A stretch of DNA of 64,000 nucleotides from Gallibacterium trehalosifermentans (GTDB lineage Bacteria > Pseudomonadota > Gammaproteobacteria > Enterobacterales > Pasteurellaceae), in assembly GCF_042433055.1 (NCBI RefSeq), contig NZ_JBHLWB010000008.1, forward strand, positions 62,001-126,000, read 5' to 3'. This document shows, one piece after another, positions 51,924 through 59,873 of this stretch (position 1 is the first letter of the stretch; every line of letters starts with the position of its first letter). The notes below the pieces were generated by a model that had not been told where the DNA came from, ran no database searches, and saw only the letters and a program-made list of their open reading frames with translations. A program made the position numbers and the translations under genes.

Positions 51924-53659
51924 AGTTCTGATCCTATCCCAATATAAAATTCAATATTCTTACTGCTATCTTTATCGTTAATTGGTGTGGCTATATCAAA
52001 TTTTACTGCACCAATAGGAGAATTCCAACGTACACCAATTCCAGCTCCTTTACGTAATTCACTGAATGAAAAACGATTAGCAGCAAAGCCTGTATCGTAA
52101 AAAATGGCGCCCCACCATTTTGGTTTTACTTGATACTGATATTCGATACTAGAAGCAAACAAGCGATTTCCGCCAACTAATTTATTATCCGTATCACGAG
52201 GCGATATTTTGTGATAACCATACCCACGAACACTACGATCACCTCCAGCGAAGAAGCGTAATGCAGGTGGAATTTTGCTGAAATCTTTGGTTGAAAGATA
52301 GCCAATTTCAGCACGAACTAAAAAACGATGATTGTCGTGATAAGTTCTAATCCAAGAAGTTGAGGCAATCGCAGAATAGAAATCCACATCTGAGGCAAAC
52401 AATTTATTTCCCCAGTTGATAGTAATTTTTTGTGCATCACCCCAGTAAGGAAATAACCCTCCACGCATACGAGTACGGTTAAAACCTGCAGTTGGATAAA
52501 TTAATAAGGTACGGTTAGAAATGCCAGCTTGGGTAAAATTATCGTACCTCGCTCTTACCCCGAATGAATTTTGCCAACCAGTTTCACGATTCCAATAACG
52601 AAGTACCGCTAAGGTTAAACCAGACGTTTCGGTATCGTTCTTGTTTTCCTCTTCATACCCAGTAGAAATTTCATAATAGTAATTCAGAGGATTTTTTAAT
52701 AATGGCATTTTATATGTGGCTTCAATCGTTTTTTTCGGTGCAGAAATGTAGAAGTTAGATGAAAAACTGTGTCCTCGACTGTTAATCCAAGGTTTATTCC
52801 AACCAAACTGTAAACGAGGACCAATATCCGTACCATAGCCAATCCCGATTTCATAGCTGTTTTTTAGTCTAGGTTGAACTAAAACCTCTAAATCCACTTG
52901 TTTGGTTTGTTTATTCACATTAGGTTGCACTAATACCGATTTAAACCAATTACTCGCAGAAAGATCGGTACTCAATTCGGAAAGATCATTAATAAAATAA
53001 GGATTATCTTTGTGGATACTTAAAATATTGCGTAAATAAGCATCTTGAATTTGCGAGCCTTTGAAACTGATATCGCCATAGTGATAGCGTTTACCGCTAT
53101 CGAAAGTGAGTTGCCAATAAGCTTCATAAGCGGAAGGAATGATAGCTAGCCGATGGGTTAAAAATTCGGAATCAAAATAACCTTTTGCAAGAGCAGTTTT
53201 TTCTAATTGCGCTTTATAATCATCATAAACACTATGATCCAAGATGCTGCCTGCTTTCGGTAATTGTTTTTTCAGTGCTAAAAAGTTTTCATCTTGTGCG
53301 GCATCACCAAGAATTTGCACTTGTGCTTCTGCAATTTTGACTGGTTTATCTAAGGTAACGTTAGCAATTAAAAGATCTTTAGCTTTGTTAGGTTGCGGCA
53401 CAAACTGGTAATCAATTTGACTATTATAATAACCAACTGCCCGCAAGGCTTCGTCAATCGCTTTGCTAGCTAAATAATGGTAACGATCGGAATCTTCTAC
53501 TGGCGTATCTTTAAGTGTTGAAAGGTGAACGGTTACGTTATTATAGGCTTTCTTATTATCAATACCTTTCACTTGTAATTCAATAGTTCTATCAGCCATT
53601 GCATTGGTGAAAATGCACAGCCCAACAAGGGGAAGATAAAAGGATTTATTCCACTGCAT
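51920..53659 (-). CDS. tamA: Outer-membrane assembly factor TamA (Omp85 family)
   Basis: 579 residues. A signal peptide (about 1-22, ending AMA) is followed by three POTRA domains (about 25-265), then a 16-strand Omp85 barrel with GIGYGTDIGPRLQFGWNKPWINSRGH, the lid-lock RFFAGGDRSVRGYGYHKISP, and terminal WNSPIGAVKFDIATPIND and YIGIGSEL. The (V/I)RG(Y/F) motif is intact. tamA-tamB-ppx form one transcription unit. Confidence 0.93.
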   Translation of the reverse strand: MQWNKSFYLPLVGLCIFTNAMADRTIELQVKGIDNKKAYNNVTVHLSTLKDTPVEDSDRYHYLASKAIDEALRAVGYYNSQIDYQFVPQPNKAKDLLIANVTLDKPVKIAEAQVQILGDAAQDENFLALKKQLPKAGSILDHSVYDDYKAQLEKTALAKGYFDSEFLTHRLAIIPSAYEAYWQLTFDSGKRYHYGDISFKGSQIQDAYLRNILSIHKDNPYFINDLSELSTDLSASNWFKSVLVQPNVNKQTKQVDLEVLVQPRLKNSYEIGIGYGTDIGPRLQFGWNKPWINSRGHSFSSNFYISAPKKTIEATYKMPLLKNPLNYYYEISTGYEEENKNDTETSGLTLAVLRYWNRETGWQNSFGVRARYDNFTQAGISNRTLLIYPTAGFNRTRMRGGLFPYWGDAQKITINWGNKLFASDVDFYSAIASTSWIRTYHDNHRFLVRAEIGYLSTKDFSKIPPALRFFAGGDRSVRGYGYHKISPRDTDNKLVGGNRLFASSIEYQYQVKPKWWGAIFYDTGFAANRFSFSELRKGAGIGVRWNSPIGAVKFDIATPINDKDSSKNIEFYIGIGSEL

Positions 53660-53755
53660 TTTACGAATCCTTTGTAATGTCTAAATGATATATTTACGTT
53701 AATGCTTGCCAACGTTAACAATATCAAGTTGATTTTTCAAGGATCTAGATGAAAT

Positions 53756-54580
53756 TTACTGTGGAATTCCACGTAAATTTTCTTGAAATTGAAATGGTGG
53801 TTTGGAGGTTGGTGCAGGGAGATCGCTAAACCATAAAATAAATGGTTGAATAAGTTCTGGAGAATGCTGCCAAAGTTGACTAATTCTTGTTAATTGAATA
53901 TCAGGTGGTAATTGTGCAAGTTGTTGTTTTAACACAGCAACAGTATTTTTTCGAGGGTGTCCAATCGCGATTGCAGTACCATGTTTGCGGGCATATCGAA
54001 TCGCACTTTGAAATTGCGCTAATACACTACTGTATTCATTGTTATCATCAAGGAAGATATTTCGTTCTAAAATATTGACCCCATACAGTTTGCCTACTTT
54101 ACTGACTACACTGCTACCAATCGTTTTACTATCTAAGAAAGATAATCCTCGTTGAGCAAGTTGTTGCATTAATGCAGACATTAAAGCGGTATCAGAGGTT
54201 GCTGCACTACCCATATGATTATTCATACCAATAGCATTCGGGACAACTTGCTGAGCCAGTTCAACTCGATGGGCTACTTGAGAAGCCGATAAACCTAATA
54301 CCAACCCATTTTCCTCTAACTTAATATTACCTTTTGGCTGCATTGGCATATGAATTAGTGTATCACGTCCCTGTTGTTGTGCTTGTTTGGCTCTGACTTT
54401 AGCGTGGGGAGCAGACGGAATAATGGCAACATTGACAGCTAATGGTAAAGCGTAAATTTCATTGTCTTCATGGGTACGATAACCAATATCGTCAATCACA
54501 ATCACTAATTTAGCGGCATTAGCTATTGAGAGCAAAGATAATAACAAGAGTGTCATTAGGTAACGTATCCAATATTTCAT
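53756..54580 (-). CDS. yibQ: Divergent polysaccharide deacetylase family protein (YibQ)
   Basis: 274 residues with a signal peptide (about 1-22). The divergent NodB fold is seen in LVIVIDDIGYRTHEDNEI, LIHMPMQPKGN, NNHMGSAATSD and GTAIAIGHPRKNTV, keeping the paired acidic and histidine residues. YibQ follows envC in many gammaproteobacteria, as here (13 bases downstream), suggesting a peptidoglycan-related periplasmic role; the enzyme activity is unproven. Confidence 0.85.
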   Translation of the reverse strand: MKYWIRYLMTLLLLSLLSIANAAKLVIVIDDIGYRTHEDNEIYALPLAVNVAIIPSAPHAKVRAKQAQQQGRDTLIHMPMQPKGNIKLEENGLVLGLSASQVAHRVELAQQVVPNAIGMNNHMGSAATSDTALMSALMQQLAQRGLSFLDSKTIGSSVVSKVGKLYGVNILERNIFLDDNNEYSSVLAQFQSAIRYARKHGTAIAIGHPRKNTVAVLKQQLAQLPPDIQLTRISQLWQHSPELIQPFILWFSDLPAPTSKPPFQFQENLRGIPQ

Positions 54581-54593
54581 AAATTTCCTAATT

Positions 54594-55823
54594 TTATTTT
54601 AGCCAGCTGGTTGGGTTGATGGGCGTGCCTTGACGGCGAATTTCAAAGTAAAGTGCAGCATGGCGTGAATCTTCGCTTTGCCCTACTTGTGCAATGATTT
54701 CACCAGCACGGACAACATCACCATTTTTAACATTGAGCGTACTATTATAACCGTAAATACTCATATCGCCTTTGCCATGATCAATGACAATAACTAAACC
54801 GTAACCTTGTAGGCGGTTGGCTAAAATGACTTTCCCTGCAGCAATAGCACGCACGTTCGCACCGCGATTAGCTTGAATCACAATACCTTTCCAACGAATT
54901 TCACCCATCTGAATTGAACCAAAACGGTTGCTAATTTTTCCAACTACTGGCATGGCATATTGACGTTTAGCCGCGCCTAATCCATTGCCTCGACCGACAA
55001 GTTGTTGTTCTTTTTCAGTTGGTTGATAGTCTTGATGTTTTTCTTCCGCTTGTTTTTGTTTCTGTTTTAAATTGGCTAACTCTTGTTGTTCTCTTGCTTT
55101 GGCAGCTCGTTCTGCAGCAAGAATTTCTTGACGAAGTCTATTTTCATTCTCTTTTAAGCGAGCGAGCTTGTCCTGATTAACGGCAATACTTTGATTCAGT
55201 TTACTTAATGTAGATTGATGTTCATTTTTTACTTGTTGTAATGAACGTTGTTGTTTTTGTTGTTCAGAAATTTGTTGCTGTTGTTGCTGTTGTTGTTCTT
55301 TAACTAACTGCTGTTGCTGCTTTAACTGTTGTTGTGTTTGTTTAAGTTCTTGAATAAGTTTAATTTTTTGCTGGTTAAAATGCTTATAATAAGTATTCAT
55401 TCGATCACTATTACGAGCATCTGCCGAAAATATTTTTTCTAAATCATGTAACTGTAAATTTTTACGATAAGCAGAATCTAGCAACTGTTCTAATTGTTTT
55501 TTCTGTTCTTTTTCTTGTTGTTGTAAGCGAGAGATCTGCTTTTGTGTTGATTGAATATGTTTATTGAGGTTTTTTAGCGCATCTTGTTGCTGTTTTAACT
55601 GATGGCTAATTAATTCAATTTTTTGTTCTTGCTGTTTTAATTGTGTTTGTAATTGGCTTTTTTCTTGTTGTTGTTGGGAAATTTTTTGTTCTTGTTGTTT
55701 GATTTGTTGTTGAATATTTTGTAGATCATTAGCGGCATAGGCGGTCGTTACAACCCCTACGAAGAAAAATACATTTCGTAGAAAAACAGTAAGATAACAC
55801 CATAAAACTACAAACTTAGTCAT
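54594..55823 (-). CDS. envC: Murein hydrolase activator EnvC
   Basis: 409 residues. A signal peptide (about 1-30, ending AYA) precedes a long coiled-coil (about 35-255), unusually rich in glutamine (runs of up to eight Gln near residue 180), and a C-terminal LytM/M23 domain (about 285-409). The zinc ligands of active M23 enzymes are degenerate (RWKGIVI where His is usual, LYFEIRR at the end), as in E. coli EnvC, which activates AmiA and AmiB at the septum through FtsEX. Followed by yibQ. Confidence 0.9.
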   Translation of the reverse strand: MTKFVVLWCYLTVFLRNVFFFVGVVTTAYAANDLQNIQQQIKQQEQKISQQQQEKSQLQTQLKQQEQKIELISHQLKQQQDALKNLNKHIQSTQKQISRLQQQEKEQKKQLEQLLDSAYRKNLQLHDLEKIFSADARNSDRMNTYYKHFNQQKIKLIQELKQTQQQLKQQQQLVKEQQQQQQQQISEQQKQQRSLQQVKNEHQSTLSKLNQSIAVNQDKLARLKENENRLRQEILAAERAAKAREQQELANLKQKQKQAEEKHQDYQPTEKEQQLVGRGNGLGAAKRQYAMPVVGKISNRFGSIQMGEIRWKGIVIQANRGANVRAIAAGKVILANRLQGYGLVIVIDHGKGDMSIYGYNSTLNVKNGDVVRAGEIIAQVGQSEDSRHAALYFEIRRQGTPINPTSWLK

Positions 55824-55991
55824 AACAAATCAACAATCTCATAACAAACAGAGGACAAATGACTATTATTTTAGAGTTTTTTTTGCTAAAGATCAGCAAT
55901 TCCAACAAAAGCAGAAGCGCTCTATTTTAAAAAGCATCATTTTTTGTTATAAATGGCGCAGTTTTTTGATCTAATTTTTAGGAGAGTAATT

Positions 55992-56675
55992 ATGCAATTA
56001 GTATTTATTCGTCATGGATTAAGTGAATGGAACGCATTAAACCTATTCACTGGCTGGCGTGATGTGAACCTCAGCGAAAAAGGGGTAGAAGAAGCCAAAG
56101 CAGCTGGTCGCAAATTAAAAGAAGCAGGCTTTGAATTTGATATCGCGTTCACCTCTGTTTTAACTCGCGCAATCAAAACCTGTAACCTCGTATTAGAAGA
56201 ATCAAACCAATTATGGGTACCTCAAATTAAAACTTGGCGTTTAAATGAGCGTCATTATGGTGGTTTGCAAGGTTTAAATAAAAAAGAAGCAGCCGAACAA
56301 CACGGTGATGAACAAGTGCATATTTGGCGCCGTTCATATGATGTATTACCACCAGCATTAGCAAAAGATGATCCAAACTCAGCACACAACGATCGCCGTT
56401 ACCAACACTTACCAGCAGACGTTGTACCTGATTGTGAAAACTTAAAAGTAACCCTAGATCGCGTATTACCATTCTGGGAAGACCAAATTGCCCCAGCACT
56501 ATTAGCTGGCAAACGCGTTCTTGTCGCCGCACACGGCAACTCATTACGTGCGTTAGCAAAACATATTGAAGGCATCTCAGACGAAGGCATTATGGATCTT
56601 GAAATCCCAACAGGTCAGCCTTTAGTTTATGAACTAAGTGATGACCTTAAAGTAGTGAAAAAATACTACCTTTAA
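55992..56675 (+). CDS. gpmA: 2,3-bisphosphoglycerate-dependent phosphoglycerate mutase
   Basis: 227 residues from ATG 55992 (AGGAGAG just upstream); a longer frame starts in the leader and is rejected. The catalytic histidine is in FIRHGLSEWN, with FTGWRDVNLSEKG, TSVLTRAIKTCNLVLEES, RLNERHYGGLQGLNK and the second histidine in AAHGNSLRALAKHIEGIS. It interconverts 3- and 2-phosphoglycerate in glycolysis. Codon choice (AAC, TTC, CGC, GGC) is more biased than in neighbours, as expected for high expression. Single gene with its own terminator. Confidence 0.95.
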   Translation: MQLVFIRHGLSEWNALNLFTGWRDVNLSEKGVEEAKAAGRKLKEAGFEFDIAFTSVLTRAIKTCNLVLEESNQLWVPQIKTWRLNERHYGGLQGLNKKEAAEQHGDEQVHIWRRSYDVLPPALAKDDPNSAHNDRRYQHLPADVVPDCENLKVTLDRVLPFWEDQIAPALLAGKRVLVAAHGNSLRALAKHIEGISDEGIMDLEIPTGQPLVYELSDDLKVVKKYYL

Positions 56676-56692
56676 TGCTTAATTGAAAAAGT

Positions 56693-56733
56693 AAGGCACT
56701 TTTCTGTTACTCCAGAAAGGTGCTTTCTTTTTG
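56693..56733 (+). terminator. gpmA terminator
   Basis: A 14-bp stem (56693-56706 with 56713-56726) with two G-T pairs, a 6-base loop and the run CTTTTTG. Confidence 0.8.
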
Positions 56734-56895
56734 TTGTCATTTTATTTCTCAAGCGACTTTTATGAGTGTAATCCTAATAATGAATAAAATGGGCTGAACT
56801 ATATTAAGAAAAATAAAGGTTTCGATTGTTTAGTTCTAGTGAGAAAGGTTATACTTATCCGACTTTTGACTAGCATTTAAGAAGAGATTAACTAA

Positions 56896-57339
56896 ATGGA
56901 AGAATTTATGCCAAAAGCTATCGCATTTGCCTCACAGCATACTGTGATGGTCGTTGCGTGGGTAGTTGTATTTTTTGGAACAATTTATGTATTTATAAAA
57001 AGTATGCTTCCTGGTCCGAAAGAAGTTGACCAAGCAACTTTAACTCAGCTCATTAATAAACAAAATGGCATTATTATTGATTTACGCAGTACAGAAGAGT
57101 TTACTCGTGGTCATATTGCAGGCAGTCAAAATATTTTGCCAAATGATATTAAACAAAAAAATATTGGCAAAATTGCCAAACATACAGAATCGCCAGTAGT
57201 GGTAGTGTGTCGTTCAGGTTTAACAGCGCGTACCTCAGCTGCACAACTATATAAACAAGGATTTAAGCAAGTATTTACCTTGAAAGATGGCGTTGAAGGC
57301 TGGAAAGCAGCAAATCTCCCACTTGTTAAAGATCACTAA
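56896..57339 (+). CDS. yibN: Membrane-anchored rhodanese-like protein YibN
   Basis: 147 residues with one N-terminal membrane helix (about 17-36) and a rhodanese domain (about 50-145) with IIDLRSTEEFTRGHIAGSQNILPN and the loop VVCRSGLTARTSAAQLYKQGF, keeping the active-site Cys. It lies 23 bases upstream of secB, the conserved yibN-secB arrangement. ATG 56896 gives an N-terminus similar to E. coli YibN; ATG 56908 is possible. Confidence 0.87.
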   Translation: MEEFMPKAIAFASQHTVMVVAWVVVFFGTIYVFIKSMLPGPKEVDQATLTQLINKQNGIIIDLRSTEEFTRGHIAGSQNILPNDIKQKNIGKIAKHTESPVVVVCRSGLTARTSAAQLYKQGFKQVFTLKDGVEGWKAANLPLVKDH

Positions 57340-57362
57340 TACATTAAAAAAGGAAACTAACT

Positions 57363-57887
57363 ATGGCAGACGAAAACAAACCACTGGACGAACAACAACC
57401 AGCGACAGAAGAGCAACAAGCTCAGCCAGTACTTCAAATCCAACGCATTTATGTAAAAGATATTTCGTTTGAAGCACCGAATTTACCACATCTTTTCCAA
57501 CAAGAATGGAAACCAGTGTTAAACTTCGATCTTAATACAGAAACAACGGCTTTAGCAGACGGACTTTATGAAGTGGTATTACATGTTTCAGTAGAAACAA
57601 AACTAGAAGAGAGTGATACGGTTGCATTTATTTGTGAAGTAAAACAAGCAGGTATTTTTGCAATTAGTGGTTTAGAAGAAATGCAATTAGCGCACGCCTT
57701 AACTTCACAATGCCCTAATATGTTATTCCCATATGTGCGTGAATTAGTGGCTAACTTAGTTAACCGCGGTACATTCCCAGCATTAAATCTTGCACCAGTA
57801 AACTTTGATGCGCTGTTTATTGAATATTTACAACGTCAACAAGCAGAACAAGCTGCACAAGAAGACGCACCTGCGACAGTAAATTAG
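57363..57887 (+). CDS. secB: Protein-export chaperone SecB
   Basis: 174 residues. After an acidic low-complexity start come the SecB core LQIQRIYVKDISFEAPNLPHLFQQEWKPV, VSVETKLEESDTVAFICEVKQAGIF, and the helix NMLFPYVRELVANLVNRGTFPALNLAPVNFDALF. The tetramer holds preproteins unfolded and passes them to SecA. GGAAACTA precedes the ATG. Followed by a very strong terminator. Confidence 0.95.
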   Translation: MADENKPLDEQQPATEEQQAQPVLQIQRIYVKDISFEAPNLPHLFQQEWKPVLNFDLNTETTALADGLYEVVLHVSVETKLEESDTVAFICEVKQAGIFAISGLEEMQLAHALTSQCPNMLFPYVRELVANLVNRGTFPALNLAPVNFDALFIEYLQRQQAEQAAQEDAPATVN

Positions 57888-57894
57888 TTTACTC

Positions 57895-57930
57895 TTACAA
57901 GGTATCTTTCCATAAGATACCTTGTAATTT
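57895..57930 (+). terminator. secB terminator
   Basis: A perfect 14-bp stem (57895-57908 with 57914-57927), 5-base loop, then TTTC. It separates yibN-secB from gpsA. Confidence 0.85.
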
Positions 57931-58021
57931 CTTACTTTTCACAAAATTCTCTTGCAATCCTCTTTCATTCGTCTATTTTTTCCTTTGATTAAGAAAAGAT
58001 AAACTTTTTAAGGTGATGATG

Positions 58022-59026
58022 ATGACACAATTTCCACCAATAACCGTTATTGGTGCAGGTTCGTATGGGACAGCACTAGCGATTGCTTTATCAAGAAATG
58101 GTTTCCCAACCATCTTATGGGGGCGTAATCAGACTGAAATGATAGAGATGGCAAGGCAACGTGAAAATCGTCGTTTCCTTTCTGGCGTAAAATTCCCAGA
58201 GGCATTACAACTAGAGAGTGATCTAGTTCGTGCAATTCAAGCTGCTCGTGATATTTTATTAGTTGTGCCGAGCCATGTTTTTGCCGAGGTATTACAGCAG
58301 ATTAAACCATTTTTGCATCCAACGCATCGCATTATCTGGGCAAGTAAAGGTTTAGAGCATGACAGTGGTCGTTTGCTTCATCAAGTGGCAGAAGACATTA
58401 TTGGTACCTCTTATCCATTAGCGGTATTGTCTGGCCCAACCTTTGCGAAAGAGTTAGCAGCAGGTTTACCAACAGCGATTGTACTTTCTGCGAAAAATCA
58501 AGAATTTTCACAAGAATTACAAGAGCGTATTCATTGTAGTAAGCATTTTCGCGTTTATTTGAATAGCGATATGATTGGTGTGCAGTTAGGCGGTGCAATT
58601 AAAAATGTCATTGCGATAGGCGCAGGCGTATCAGACGGTATTGGTTATGGGGCTAATGCGAGAACTGCTTTGATTACACGAGGCTTAGCAGAAATCTCTC
58701 GTTTAGGTGCATCATTGGGTGCAGAGCCACAAACTTTTATGGGAATGGCAGGATTAGGTGATTTAGTGTTGACGTGTACCGATGATCAATCTCGTAATCG
58801 CCGTTTTGGCATGATGATTGGTAAAGGTTATAGTGTTGAACAAGCGATGCAAGAGATTGGGCAAGTGGTTGAAGGGTATTATAATACGCAAGAAGCATAC
58901 CGTTTAGCACAACGACAACAAGTTGAAATGCCGATTGTAGAACAGATTTATCAAATGCTATTTTGTGGGTTAACTGCAACGGAAGCGGCAAGAAACTTAC
59001 TTGCCAGAGAGAAAAAAAGTGAGTAG
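58022..59026 (+). CDS. gpsA: Glycerol-3-phosphate dehydrogenase [NAD(P)+]
   Basis: 334 residues from ATG 58022; three tandem in-frame start-like codons (58013, 58016, 58019) precede it, and AAGGT lies at 58009-58013. The nucleotide loop ITVIGAGSYGTALAIALSRNG, VVPSHVF, WASKGLE, LSGPTFAKELAAGLPT, the catalytic lysine in GAIKNVIAIGAGVSDGIGYGANARTALITRGL, and GMAGLGDLVLTCTDDQSRNRRFG are all present. It makes sn-glycerol-3-phosphate for phospholipids. Followed closely by cysE. Confidence 0.95.
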   Translation: MTQFPPITVIGAGSYGTALAIALSRNGFPTILWGRNQTEMIEMARQRENRRFLSGVKFPEALQLESDLVRAIQAARDILLVVPSHVFAEVLQQIKPFLHPTHRIIWASKGLEHDSGRLLHQVAEDIIGTSYPLAVLSGPTFAKELAAGLPTAIVLSAKNQEFSQELQERIHCSKHFRVYLNSDMIGVQLGGAIKNVIAIGAGVSDGIGYGANARTALITRGLAEISRLGASLGAEPQTFMGMAGLGDLVLTCTDDQSRNRRFGMMIGKGYSVEQAMQEIGQVVEGYYNTQEAYRLAQRQQVEMPIVEQIYQMLFCGLTATEAARNLLAREKKSE

Positions 59027-59035
59027 GAGAGGATT

Positions 59036-59827
59036 ATGTCAACATTATTACAACGAATTTGGCAAGGTATTCGTGAAGAGGCGGCATTATTAGTCGAGCA
59101 AGAACCTTCTTTAGCCAGTTTTTTCCATTCCACGATTTTAGCTCATCAACATTTAGGGACTGCACTAAGTTATATTTTGGCAAATAAGTTATCCAGTACC
59201 ACCATGCCTGCTATTTCGTTGCGTGAAATTATTGATGACGTCTATCATGATAATCCAAAAATTATTGAGAGTGCAGCTTATGATATTGAAGCGGTTCGCT
59301 TGCGAGATCCTGCGGTAGGATTATATTCAACACCACTGTTGTATTTGAAAGGATTTCACGCTTTGCAAAGTTATCGGATTACTCACTGTTTATGGCAACA
59401 ACAACGTAAAGCATTAGCGATCTATTTACAAAATCAGATTTCAGTTGCGTTTGATGTTGATATTCACCCAGCAGCGCAAATCGGGCGTGGTATTATGCTG
59501 GATCACGCCACTGGAATTGTGATCGGCGAAACCTCCGTTGTAGAAAATGATGTATCAATTTTACAAGATGTAACGTTAGGTGGAACGGGGAAAGAAGTGG
59601 GTGATCGCCACCCAAAAGTGCGTAAAGGTGTGATGATTGGGGCTGGCGCGAAAATTTTAGGCAATATTGAAGTTGGAACATATGCCAAAATTGGGGCGTG
59701 TTCGGTTGTGTTGCAGCCTGTACCTGAATACTCAACAGTGGCTGGTGTACCAGCGAAATTAATTAGTCAAGATAAACAAGCTAAACCAGCGTTAGAAATG
59801 AATCAATATTTTACTTGTGAGCAGTAA
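59036..59827 (+). CDS. cysE: Serine O-acetyltransferase
   Basis: 263 residues: helical N-terminal domain (about 1-135) and left-handed beta-helix of hexapeptide repeats (about 140-240) with FDVDIHPAAQIGRGIMLDHATGIVIGETSVVENDVSILQDVTLGGTGK and DRHPKVRKGVMIGAGAKILGN. The catalytic His in LDHATG is present. It makes O-acetylserine for cysteine synthesis and is usually inhibited by cysteine at its C-terminus. AGGAGAGGA precedes the ATG, 9 bases after gpsA. Confidence 0.95.
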   Translation: MSTLLQRIWQGIREEAALLVEQEPSLASFFHSTILAHQHLGTALSYILANKLSSTTMPAISLREIIDDVYHDNPKIIESAAYDIEAVRLRDPAVGLYSTPLLYLKGFHALQSYRITHCLWQQQRKALAIYLQNQISVAFDVDIHPAAQIGRGIMLDHATGIVIGETSVVENDVSILQDVTLGGTGKEVGDRHPKVRKGVMIGAGAKILGNIEVGTYAKIGACSVVLQPVPEYSTVAGVPAKLISQDKQAKPALEMNQYFTCEQ

Positions 59828-59873
59828 AAATGATATTTCGCTAAACGAGTTGTTTAGAATCAAGGAGTTATTT

